Shown in pieces: positions 24,417 to 31,036 of a stretch of 46,471 nucleotides of DNA (positions are counted from its first letter, which is position 1; each line of letters begins with the position of its first letter). Source of the DNA: a virus; IMG/VR virus record IMGVR_UViG_3300019850_000187, positions 1-46,471 of that record. The stretch is one strand, 5' to 3'. The notes beneath the pieces are model-generated. The model worked only from the letters and a program-made list of their open reading frames with translations, was not told the DNA's origin and did no database searches. The translations under genes were made by a program, and so were the position numbers.

Positions 24417-24704
24417 ATGGAAGATGTGATTATAAACGTGCTAGATAAAAGCTTTAGGTTCCTCGCTGAAAATACTACTTTTTGCTTGGTGGTATTTTAC
24501 ATTTTGTTCATACTGATAACGTATGATCATAGTGGTAATGACGTGTGGAGTCAAAAACTAAAAGAGATAAATGAGAGAGAGCAACGGGGTGAGTATGTGT
24601 GCCTAGAGAGAATTATGGTAAATGTGTCTATGTTTACCATAGCGATGCTCATGCCATTCATTTTGCTGTTCGAGTGGGCAACTTGTAGTTTTCATAAAAA
24701 ATAA
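24417..24704 (+). CDS. Small two-pass membrane protein
   Basis: 95 residues, with an AAAGAAAGGTG ribosome site. Two membrane helices lie near 18-37 (NTTFCLVVFYILFILITYD) and 68-90 (MVNVSMFTIAMLMPFILLFEWA), with a charged loop between. It has its own promoter-like motif and is followed by the second copy of the ATGCATAC palindrome. Function not recognised; a superinfection-exclusion or channel-type role is possible. Confidence 0.7.
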   Translation: MEDVIINVLDKSFRFLAENTTFCLVVFYILFILITYDHSGNDVWSQKLKEINEREQRGEYVCLERIMVNVSMFTIAMLMPFILLFEWATCSFHKK

Positions 24705-25014
24705 TAAAAAATGCATACAAAATATAAAAATGTATGCATTTCTTAAGTTTCACTACGCTATACTTCAATAAGAAACTAAAAGTTATAAAATCTTTTTATA
24801 GTTAAGATAAAAAGTTTTACTGCTTGATTCTTAAAAAAAATATGATACACTTCTTTTAAGAATTGGTTGTTCTACATAGATTTAACCACTATTTGAACTA
24901 TTTCCTTTATGAAAATGGTTCAGATAGTCGTTTAAGACTTGATGATCTTTAAAATTTTAAACTAAGATAAAAAACATAAAACTTTAATGGTTTAAAAGTG
25001 TTAAGCTTTTGATC
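24705..25014 (+). promoter_or_regulatory. Integrase upstream region with palindrome and operator-flanked promoter
   Basis: No gene in about 310 bases. AAATGCATAC (24709-24718) and GTATGCATTT (24732-24741) repeat the palindrome of 22326-22357 with a 13-base spacer. ATTCTTAAAA (24827-24836) and its exact complement (24854-24863) flank the extended -10-like TGATACACT (24843-24851), which looks like a promoter with an operator over it. About 160 bases of leader then lead to the integrase. Confidence 0.5.
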
Positions 25015-26082
25015 ATGAAAAGTGGACTATCTATTTATATTAGAAACAATGTTATACAGTTGAGTCGACCGACCATCACCGATGGCAGAAAGGTCTATAA
25101 GTGTGTATCTACCAAGCTTCTTAATACTCCAGAAAATATTTCTTATGTTAAGTCATGTGCTGAATCTCTTTTTTTAGAGTTAACAGATCAGCTAGACAAA
25201 AGTGATGTGACTTTTAAAGAGTTTACACCACATGCATTAAGATATATTAACGGTTTTTGTACAAAAGAGACAGCAGACGACAGGGTAGGTAAAATAGAAA
25301 AATATATCTTTCCTGCTTTTGGGTCGGGCAAAGTTGCTTTGATAAAGTCAAAAGACATAGAAGAGTGGCAACTAAAGATGACACAGAAGCATGGAGCAGA
25401 CTTAACTAGACGTTGTAAACAGCTTTTAAAGCGTATATTTGACAGAGCTGTTGTAGAGGAAGTTGTAGAGCTAAACCCAGTAAAAGGTACTGCCACCATA
25501 CGACAACCAAAACAACAACTGCGACAGATATATAGCAAAGAAGAGGTTTCGAGCATTTTAAAACATGCTGACGGTTGGCTGAAGGTTTTTATACTTCTAC
25601 TGGCAACAGGAGGGGTGAGAACCGGTGAAGCCAGTATAATAATGCGTTCTGATGTGGATCTAAAAAGAAGAACCATAAAAATAGATAAATCTCTTAGAAG
25701 AGGGCAGATTAACCCACCCAAAGGTGATGAACGTTTAATCGATATGAATGAGATGCTCTATGGAGCAGTAAGTGAGTATTTAAGTTTATACCATGGTGAG
25801 TATCTTTTTTCACCAGATGGTGGGGAAAGTCCTTTTTACGATGGTGCGAACATAAACCAAAAACACTTTCAGCCACTGCTTAAAAGAGTAGGGGTTAAGT
25901 ACAAAAGTTTGTATTCGCTTCGTCATACTTTTGCTACACTTCAGCTTAGTGGGGGGAATGATTTGGTTTACATTTCAAATCAGCTTGGACACAAAGAGGT
26001 AAGTACTACTTCAAAGTTTTATATTAAGTATATTAAAAATGAAAAAAACATCACGAAAAGTGATGAAATTTTGAATTTTTAA
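25015..26082 (+). CDS. int: Tyrosine recombinase/integrase 1
   Basis: 355 residues from ATG 25015; an in-frame TTG at 25009 is less likely. N-terminal beta-rich arm-binding region (about 1-80), a SAM-like core-binding domain (about 80-165: KIEKYIFPAFGSGKVALI) and a catalytic domain. The catalytic set is visible: Arg in GGVRTGEAS, the YSLRHTFAT box, the QLGHKEVS His and the nucleophile Tyr in SKFYIKY. The first His of the HxxR box is Tyr here, as in many phage integrases. An attP in tRNA sequence starts about 80 bases after the stop, so this is the enzyme that sets the integration site. Confidence 0.95.
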   Translation: MKSGLSIYIRNNVIQLSRPTITDGRKVYKCVSTKLLNTPENISYVKSCAESLFLELTDQLDKSDVTFKEFTPHALRYINGFCTKETADDRVGKIEKYIFPAFGSGKVALIKSKDIEEWQLKMTQKHGADLTRRCKQLLKRIFDRAVVEEVVELNPVKGTATIRQPKQQLRQIYSKEEVSSILKHADGWLKVFILLLATGGVRTGEASIIMRSDVDLKRRTIKIDKSLRRGQINPPKGDERLIDMNEMLYGAVSEYLSLYHGEYLFSPDGGESPFYDGANINQKHFQPLLKRVGVKYKSLYSLRHTFATLQLSGGNDLVYISNQLGHKEVSTTSKFYIKYIKNEKNITKSDEILNF

Positions 26083-26296
26083 CACATAATTCACACACTT
26101 AGTTTAGATAATCTTCATAAAGACCTAAATATAGGGGTCTTAAGAAGTGTCAAGCCACCTCTCATAAGCCGGAGGTCGAGGGTTCGAGTCCCTCTCTTGA
26201 CACCACTTAAAATCCCATATTTTAACACTTTATAAGGTATCTTCACTTTTTTGTAAAACTGTTAAAATTCACACATATTCACACATTTTTAACACA
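26076..26296 (+). repeat. attP region with arm-type repeats
   Basis: Two motifs recur on both sides of the tRNA-like core. TTTTTAACACA is at 26076-26086 and 26286-26296. TTCACACA is at 26090-26097, 26268-26275 and 26278-26285. This is the usual plan for arm-type integrase sites flanking a core. The first copy overlaps the end of the integrase gene. A short AAGACC/GGTCTT stem lies at 26120-26141. Confidence 0.7.
26161..26205 (+). other. attP: attP core: 3' half of a tRNA(CAU) gene
   Basis: Starting at the anticodon loop (CTCATAA), the sequence continues as a 3' anticodon stem GCCGG, variable loop AGGTC, T-stem/loop GAGGG-TTCGAGT-CCCTC, acceptor strand TCTTGAC, discriminator A and encoded CCA. 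The bases before it do not form the 5' half (no D-arm, wrong stem), so it is not a tRNA gene. It is the part of attP that restores the host tRNA on integration. Anticodon CAU with this variable loop best fits elongator tRNA-Met. Confidence 0.9.
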
Positions 26297-26326
26297 CTAT
26301 ATTTTTTTATGTTAGTATTGCACACT

Positions 26327-26454
26327 GTTAAGCATTAAACTAACCCATCTACAGAACCTATAGATTATATTCTCCTCCTTATACCTCCTTGAATTATAAA
26401 AGATGGGTTGCTTTAGTGCTTAACCGAGTGTTAACACGAGCAGCTTTTTTTTTT
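26327..26454 (+). ncRNA. Candidate structured RNA with anti-Shine-Dalgarno loop
   Basis: A 24-base arm (26327-26350) pairs with 26401-26424 at 21 of 24 positions. The 50-base loop contains a C/U-rich stretch at 26371-26390 with CTCCTCC and ACCTCC, complementary to ribosome-binding sites. A run of 10 T ends the element at 26445-26454. On the + strand this has the form of a small regulatory RNA; on the - strand the loop reads AAGGAGG but no good start codon follows. There is no gene from 26083 to 26605 and no recognised RNA family. Confidence 0.4.
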
Positions 26455-26520
26455 GATTTTCCCCTAATCATGATATTTCCTTTTTTATGGCTGCTCTTGT
26501 TAGCATTTTTTGCTAATGGT
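26427..26520 (+). repeat. Imperfect inverted repeats downstream of candidate RNA
   Basis: Arm 26427-26444 pairs with 26490-26507 at 15 of 18 positions. A smaller stem TTAGCA/TGCTAA with a five-T loop is at 26500-26516. ATCATGAT at about 26467-26474 is a perfect palindrome. With the adjacent stem, about 190 bases of this gap can fold. Confidence 0.55.
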
Positions 26521-26605
26521 GTTTAGAATTTAATGTTGAGGGGTTCCTGATGAGAAAAATATTTTATTTTTTCAAAAGACTGCTTAAGTGTGATAAGCAA
26601 AGTCA

Positions 26606-26824
26606 TTACAACAAAAGGGTTAAAGAGCTTGGAAACATTATTGTTTCCAAGCTCTTTAGTTTTGGGTTGTGCATGCAGATAAGGTTTGCTTCTAGCATAT
26701 CTTTTTCTGCTATGTATCCAACATTTAGGACAGTGAAGGTTTCCTCATTGAAGATTTTATCTTTTAAGATTATGGTTTCTCCTTTTCTTGGAATGAAGTT
26801 TCCCTTTAGGATTGCAGTTTTCAT
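26606..26824 (-). CDS. Small hypothetical protein
   Basis: 72 residues. The first 55 have a convincing small beta-barrel pattern (ILKGNFIPRKGETIILKDKIFNEETFTVLNVGYIAEKDMLEANLI). The last 15 codons read through a strong terminator hairpin (26621-26658), which is odd for a native C-terminus; a TAA lies just before the hairpin in the +1 frame, so the original stop may have been lost to a frameshift. Ribosome site weak. Lone - strand gene between attP and the replication operon, where a lysogeny-control gene might be expected. No HTH is seen. Confidence 0.5.
   Translation of the reverse strand: MKTAILKGNFIPRKGETIILKDKIFNEETFTVLNVGYIAEKDMLEANLICMHNPKLKSLETIMFPSSLTLLL
26621..26658. terminator. Strong terminator-like hairpin, perfect 17-bp stem
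   Basis: Arms 26621-26637 and 26642-26658 are exactly complementary with a TTAT loop. On the - strand CTTTAACCCTTTTGT follows; on the + strand GTTTTGGG. It could stop transcription in both directions, shielding attP and integrase from the replication region. Confidence 0.65.
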
Positions 26825-27286
26825 AGATTCATCTTCTAGATCAAGATGATTTCTTACATTGATTCGTATGCTCTGTGTTCTTTTGTTGAGTACTTTTTGA
26901 TTGGTTCTTATATGGTGTACGGGTCATATTGGAGAGTACTTTAACGTGTTAAGTTTTTTAATATTTCTTATAAAGTTTTCATTGGAAGATTTTTTAAGAG
27001 GTAGAGGGGTGATTTCGTCATCATACGTATCCCCTCACCTCGACCGTTTCTATCTGTTACAGAATAACCTGGTTAAAGGTTACGACTTAAGAAAGGCGAG
27101 TGTTATTATACTGCTTTTCACTTTTGGTTAACCTTTAACCTTTAATTGTTCTTTCTGTTAAATTTCGTTGTACATACGATACAAATAGATTTAGAGAGAG
27201 ATGTTGAATATTTGAGATGTGGTAGTTTTGGCTTCTTCATCTCTCGGGCTTCTCGCTCTAAGTCGCCAAACTACCAAGGATGAATT
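26825..27286 (+). promoter_or_regulatory. Control region upstream of replication operon
   Basis: No convincing gene in about 460 bases. GGTTAAAGGTTA (27071-27082) and its exact complement (27129-27140) flank a TATTATACT-type -10 (about 27104-27112), the look of a promoter between operator halves. TTGTA-N7-TACAA at about 27169-27185 is a further palindrome. TGGTAGTTTTGGC (27220-27232) pairs with GCCAAACTACCA (27265-27276), forming a leader stem that ends at the AAGGA ribosome site of the first gene. GGTTAA/TTAACC also recurs in the origin iterons at 28050. Confidence 0.55.
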
Positions 27287-27559
27287 ATGAAAATTTTCTA
27301 CCGTGTTCCGTTCCTGACTACGAACGGTAAAATTAATCTACTTATTACTCAAGGGCGAACCGAAAAAGGTTTTGTTCGAATTGCTTCTTTTACGTCAAGA
27401 TCGGGCTACATATTTTGGAATGTTGTTGTTCAGGACCAGGAGCGTAAGCTGTTTGCGTTCAAAGATGTTGGTCTTGCTCTTAAGAAGGCTATTGCTGTGG
27501 TTCGGGACAAGTCTGTGCATTCTACTAGCTCGGTTGAGTTGTTGGAGGTGATGGGATGA
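27287..27559 (+). CDS. Hypothetical protein, first gene of replication operon
   Basis: 90 residues with AAGGA six bases before the ATG. A compact alpha/beta protein: strands KIFYRVPFLT, INLLITQG, FVRIASF, YIFWNVVVQD, then a basic helix (GLALKKAIAVVRDK). No Cys pairs or HTH are obvious. It overlaps the next gene by four bases. Position suggests an early regulatory or single-strand/replication accessory role, but the family is not recognised. Confidence 0.75.
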   Translation: MKIFYRVPFLTTNGKINLLITQGRTEKGFVRIASFTSRSGYIFWNVVVQDQERKLFAFKDVGLALKKAIAVVRDKSVHSTSSVELLEVMG

Positions 27560-27708
27560 AAACCTCAATTAAAAAATCAAATGTCCAAGCATTTGTTATT
27601 AACAATACGGATTTGATTAATGCAAAAGTTCGAAATCTTAGGAAAGAGCGTCCTTGGATAGAGGAGGAGTTGCGTGAATTTCGTGAGATGGGGAGCGTGG
27701 AATCATGA
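27556..27708 (+). CDS. 50-residue basic protein
   Basis: Short gene lying between two four-base overlaps (ATGA on both sides), with GGAGGTGATGG as ribosome site, which makes translation likely. The product is MKTSIKKSNVQAFVINNTDL followed by a charged helix with RKERPWIEEELREFREMG. It could be a small DNA-binding or replication accessory protein. Not recognised. Confidence 0.65.
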   Translation: MKTSIKKSNVQAFVINNTDLINAKVRNLRKERPWIEEELREFREMGSVES

Positions 27709-28652
27709 GTAAATTTATACCGAATAGTTTTCAAACGCCAAACATATTGGTCGATGAATGGCTTAAGAAATTAACCCCTGTGGAGGGGATAATACTGGTA
27801 CTAATTATCAGAGAAACGTCTGGATGGAATAAAGATATTTCTAAAAAATTACCTGTTGATTATATCGTAAGTATGATTAAGCCTACAAAACCAACTACAC
27901 TGAAGGGGTTAAAAGGGCTTAAAGAACTTGGATTAATAACCGAGCATGGAAGTGAATCAAGAGGCTATAGCTACTCGTTTAATTGGGAAATATCAGGTGA
28001 AAGAAGTGTTAAAAAACCAACTAAAATTTGGTTTGATGATAGAGAGGAGTGGTTAAAAAATTTAACCGATATGAGAACCACCAGTGGTAAAAAAATTTTA
28101 CCACTGGTGGTAAAATATTTTAACCACCTATATATTAAACCCAATATTAAACCCAATATTAAAAAATATATAAAAAAGTTTAAGGAAGAATCTGCACTTA
28201 AAAGCAAAGAAGATTCAAACAATGAAGTTGAAAAAACTACTGCTCCTAAAAAGCAAGAGAAAGATGAACTTGATAGTCAAAAAGTTTTTGAAGAGTTTAA
28301 GAGCAAATTTGAATTTCTAAATTTTGTTGATTACGTGAGAATGGTAAAGCATCTTAAAAAACTAAATGGTGCTTTGACTAAAAACAGAATTTCAAAAAAT
28401 CTTGGTAAGTGCAAAATGAAAGATGGAAGTTTTGTGAGTGTTGAAGATTTTAACAAAGTTATTGATGACTTTGTTGCACAAGAGCATTACCGAGGGGTAT
28501 TTGTCTCTTGGGAAATTCAAACTGGTAAAGCAGCTGGAATTAAAGGTCGAGCAAACAAAGCTGAAGACCTACCAGAGAAAAAAAGTGAAAACAATATGAG
28601 CGATGAAGAGCTTGATGCTCTTGTTGCTAAAGCTTCTAAGGAGGTGGCTTAG
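27705..28652 (+). CDS. O: Replisome organiser, lambda O-like
   Basis: 315 residues. Residues 1-95 are a winged-helix like phage replication protein O: PNSFQTPNILVDEWLKKLTPVEGIILVLIIRETSGWNK, then a recognition region TTLKGLKGLKELGLI. A low-complexity Lys-rich linker (about 140-195) follows and contains the DNA repeats of the putative origin. A C-terminal DnaD-like helical domain (about 200-270, SKFEFLNFVDYVRMVKHLKKL) probably recruits the helicase or loader. A DnaC-like loader follows, as in lambda-type O-P or DnaA/DnaC-like phage pairs. It binds the origin and brings in host DnaB. Confidence 0.85.
   Translation: MSKFIPNSFQTPNILVDEWLKKLTPVEGIILVLIIRETSGWNKDISKKLPVDYIVSMIKPTKPTTLKGLKGLKELGLITEHGSESRGYSYSFNWEISGERSVKKPTKIWFDDREEWLKNLTDMRTTSGKKILPLVVKYFNHLYIKPNIKPNIKKYIKKFKEESALKSKEDSNNEVEKTTAPKKQEKDELDSQKVFEEFKSKFEFLNFVDYVRMVKHLKKLNGALTKNRISKNLGKCKMKDGSFVSVEDFNKVIDDFVAQEHYRGVFVSWEIQTGKAAGIKGRANKAEDLPEKKSENNMSDEELDALVAKASKEVA
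28050..28157 (+). other. ori: Putative replication origin: palindromic iterons plus tandem AT repeats inside gene O
   Basis: Three related palindromes lie in a row: GGTTAAAAAATTTAACC (28051-28067), TGGTAAAAAAATTTTACCA (28085-28103, core of a perfect 16-bp inverted repeat 28077-28111) and TGGTAAAATATTTTAACCA (28108-28126). Two exact tandem copies of ATTAAACCCAAT follow (28134-28145, 28146-28157), then an A/T-only stretch. Lambda has the same plan: palindromic iterons and an AT-rich region inside O. Confidence 0.75.
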
Positions 28653-29462
28653 ATGTCAAGTGTTTATACAGAAGAAGTTAAAATTGAGAATGCTTGGGCG
28701 AGAGTAAGAGCAGAGAGAGTTAGAAATGAAGAGGCTAGAAGGTTGGCTGAAGAAGAGACAAAAAATAGGCTAAGAGGTCTTTTTGTTAGCATTGGTAAGA
28801 GCAGAGAGAAGTTTAAAGTCAATGAAGATGAGATGAAACGTAAAAGAGCTGAAGAGGAGCAGAAAGCCAAAGAAGTAAAAAGAGTTGAGCTCATGAAGAG
28901 ACGATGGAAACTTTCAAATGTTCCTGAAGCTTTTAGAAAAAGTGCTTTGACACCTTTTGTTCAGAGTCCTGTTGAGAAGCAGGATAAGATTGATTTTTTA
29001 AATCAGAGTAGAGTAATAAATATTTTAAAAACTTTTAACCCTTTGGCTACCAATGCCGTGTTTTATGGTTTCTACGGGCTTGGTAAGAGTTACTTTGCCA
29101 GTTTCTTTGTTAGAAAGGTGATTGTAGAGGGTAAGCGTGCCGGGTTTGTTTCAGCTTCGGATTATATTCGGTTTTGTAAAAAAGACTTGGTTAGGGCTGA
29201 AAGAATGGAAGAGATGGACTTTTTGGTTCTTGATGAAGTTGGTAATAGTGACATACCAGATTGGGATTTGATGCATTTAAAAGATCTTCTAATTCGTAGA
29301 GGGAACAAAGGACTTAGGACTTTGATCACTACAAACTTAAGCATGTGGGAGTTGACAAAATATTTAAAGGGTACTGCACAAGATAGGATGCTGAATAGTT
29401 CAACTTTTTATGTTGATTTTAATCAGGTTGATGGGGCTTGTAGTTTAAGAGGGAGGATGTGA
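28653..29462 (+). CDS. DnaC-like helicase loader ATPase
   Basis: 269 residues, starting right after O. Residues 1-85 are a charged coiled coil (EEARRLAEEETKNRLRGL, MKRKRAEEEQKAKEVKR), likely the DnaB contact. The AAA+ core has Walker A GFYGLGKS (about 139-146) and Walker B FLVLDEVG (about 190-197), then LRTLITTNLS (sensor 1) and a C-terminal DRMLNSS arginine-finger-type region, as in DnaC/IstB proteins. It loads the replicative helicase at the origin bound by the O-like protein. The stop overlaps the next ATG (TGATG). Confidence 0.9.
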   Translation: MSSVYTEEVKIENAWARVRAERVRNEEARRLAEEETKNRLRGLFVSIGKSREKFKVNEDEMKRKRAEEEQKAKEVKRVELMKRRWKLSNVPEAFRKSALTPFVQSPVEKQDKIDFLNQSRVINILKTFNPLATNAVFYGFYGLGKSYFASFFVRKVIVEGKRAGFVSASDYIRFCKKDLVRAERMEEMDFLVLDEVGNSDIPDWDLMHLKDLLIRRGNKGLRTLITTNLSMWELTKYLKGTAQDRMLNSSTFYVDFNQVDGACSLRGRM

Positions 29463-29824
29463 TGGAGTTATTGGAAGTTGGAAAAGAAGTGATATTTAAA
29501 CAGGTCGGATTTGAGATTTTAGTAAAAGTTTCTAAAGTCTCAAAAACTCTCATTACCTTGGAGAATGGAACGAGATTCCGAAGAAAAGATTTGACTGAAG
29601 TTGGAACACATGGGTTTTCAATCGTGATTCCTACCTCTGCTGAATTAGAGCATCAGATGATGGTTGAGGCTGTAAAGTCAATAGCGATTGATATTAAAAA
29701 TATTGATTTTTTAACCAAGTCACCTGCATCGATTTTGAGAGTAGCTGAATGGTTTGAGATAGAAGGTGATGCAGTTGAGTATTTGAAAAGTTTAAGGGAA
29801 GCGAAGGGGGTTGGTTGTGAGTAA
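29462..29824 (+). CDS. Hypothetical early protein
   Basis: 120 residues from ATG 29462 (TGATG overlap, GGGAGGA upstream); a GTG at 29459 is too close to the ribosome site. Residues 1-50 form a small beta-barrel (VGKEVIFKQVGFEILVKVSKVSKTLITLENGTRFRRKDL), KOW/SH3-like in look. The rest is helical (MMVEAVKSIAIDIKNIDFL, ILRVAEWFE, EYLKSLREAKG). No catalytic motif. Part of the replication operon; role unknown. Confidence 0.7.
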   Translation: MELLEVGKEVIFKQVGFEILVKVSKVSKTLITLENGTRFRRKDLTEVGTHGFSIVIPTSAELEHQMMVEAVKSIAIDIKNIDFLTKSPASILRVAEWFEIEGDAVEYLKSLREAKGVGCE

Positions 29825-30119
29825 GTTAAATTATAAAATAAATCTAAGAACAGAGATTCAAAATATCGTCCCTATTTTGGGTAAAGTTACCTTTATCCTC
29901 CCATATCGTGGGAAAAAAGCAACAATCCGAAAGTATTGTCTTCCATCTAATAATTTAAACTTAAGACATTGCTACAGAGTAAATATAGAAGATGATGTAC
30001 ATGGGGACTTTGAGTTTTATAGAATATTCTCCATGCTGGATTATTTTCTCTTCTTCGATGCACATGACTTTGGAAGCAGTGCTGGATTAGGGGGGGTGGT
30101 AGATGAGCTTTCAGCCTAG
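29817..30119 (+). CDS. Hypothetical early protein
   Basis: 100 residues from GTG 29817 (GAAGGGGG upstream), overlapping the previous stop by eight bases; the frame also allows TTG 29811. Mostly beta: KVTFILPYRGKKATIRKYCLP, CYRVNIEDDVHGDFEFYRIF, then a hydrophobic SMLDYFLFFDAHD. Ends Gly/Asp-rich. It overlaps the next gene by 17 bases. Not recognised. Confidence 0.65.
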   Translation: MSKLNYKINLRTEIQNIVPILGKVTFILPYRGKKATIRKYCLPSNNLNLRHCYRVNIEDDVHGDFEFYRIFSMLDYFLFFDAHDFGSSAGLGGVVDELSA

Positions 30120-30786
30120 TTTATTTGATAGGGAGGCTCTACTTCCTTCAGGAACAAAAATTAAAGAATTTGAAAAGTATATCGGTGTTGAAGTTGATGC
30201 TATTGATGCGAGTGCTTATTATGTTGGGCATAAAAAAGGATCTGTTAAGCTGATTGAAAAGGTGGAAGTTAACGGTTATGATATGTACAGGGTAGAGCTT
30301 GATCAAGCTGGTGCTATTGGGTTTGGTACAACAAAAGAGGTTCATGATTTTTTTGAAAGTGATTTGAAAATTACACAATATGATTTTGATGTTTTGTGTA
30401 GAGATAAAAAAGTGTGCTTTGTATCACATACTGAAAGTGAAGCGATTGTTCTTTATAAGAAGTTAAAATATTTTAATCCCCGTTTTGCTTCGATAGAAAT
30501 TGAGGCAATACCTCTGTACCAAGATGGATATGAATTTTTTAGCTTAGATAGAACAATTTATTATCGTGGATATGACATTAAAAGGGTTACTTTTTTTGAG
30601 AATGATTTTTATCAGATGTCAAAAGAGAAGGAACTGGGCAAAATATTCCACATCATCAAAAATGGTGAGCTTTTGACATCTTGTGGTAAAGAGCTTGAAT
30701 ATTTAATTGATTTACAAGAGATTGAGACTGAGTTTAGTGATGTTTGTAAGAAGTGTTTATCAAAAATAAATACAACGATGTATTGA
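30103..30786 (+). CDS. Early protein with N-terminal sliding-clamp-binding motif
   Basis: 227 residues. The first residues, SFQPSLFD, fit the bacterial beta-clamp-binding consensus QxxLF (Gln4 to Phe8) and sit at an exposed terminus, which suggests docking on the replication clamp. Residues about 25-90 and 105-200 are two beta-rich, charged regions (VKLIEKVEVNGYDMYRVEL and IEAIPLYQDGYEFFSL). Near the end CGKELEYLIDLQEIETEFSDVCKKC has three Cys that might bind metal. Last gene of the replication operon, before a hairpin. Enzyme family not recognised. Confidence 0.7.
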   Translation: MSFQPSLFDREALLPSGTKIKEFEKYIGVEVDAIDASAYYVGHKKGSVKLIEKVEVNGYDMYRVELDQAGAIGFGTTKEVHDFFESDLKITQYDFDVLCRDKKVCFVSHTESEAIVLYKKLKYFNPRFASIEIEAIPLYQDGYEFFSLDRTIYYRGYDIKRVTFFENDFYQMSKEKELGKIFHIIKNGELLTSCGKELEYLIDLQEIETEFSDVCKKCLSKINTTMY

Positions 30787-30788
30787 GA

Positions 30789-30814
30789 ACCAGTAGCCTA
30801 ACAAGGTTACTGGT
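30789..30814. terminator. Terminator-like hairpin between convergent genes
   Basis: A 10-bp stem with one G-T pair (30789-30798 and 30805-30814) and loop TAACAA lies right after the replication operon stop and before the convergent - strand gene. The T-run is poor, so termination strength is uncertain. Confidence 0.5.
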
Positions 30815-30823
30815 CTATGTGGA

Positions 30824-31036
30824 CTATAGCTTATTTTGCTCAAAATAGCTGTTTATGGTCTCTTTGAAGTCGTCTTGAGAGAGTATTAGACTGTCTAATT
30901 GTTTTCCTATTGCTATTCTGCTACTTTTATCTGAATCTTCCATCTTTTGCCGAAGATAAAAGAGTGAATATTCTGAAACGTATAGGCTTTCAGAGTTTTT
31001 TGTCTTGATATTTCTTGGTAAATCTTCTTCTTTCAA
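30824..31036 (-). CDS. Small - strand hypothetical protein
   Basis: 70 residues, TTG start with AGGAG six bases upstream. Acidic and helical, with SEYSLFYLRQKMEDSDKSSRIAIGKQLDSLILSQDD. No membrane segment. Alone on the - strand between the replication operon and the late operon, close to the repeat array at 31256. Such placement fits a small transcription regulator, but no HTH is clear. Not recognised. Confidence 0.5.
   Translation of the reverse strand: MKEEDLPRNIKTKNSESLYVSEYSLFYLRQKMEDSDKSSRIAIGKQLDSLILSQDDFKETINSYFEQNKL

Noticed and set aside
26126-26205. Complete tRNA gene
   Set aside because: No D-arm and the bases before the anticodon loop do not pair with the 3' anticodon stem; only the 3' half is present, as in attP.
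26550-26849. 99-residue + strand frame
   Set aside because: It runs through the terminator hairpin and mirrors the - strand gene at 26606-26824; composition is not protein-like after residue 30.
26901-27131. 76-residue + strand frame
   Set aside because: No ribosome site and it covers the operator-like repeat and promoter.
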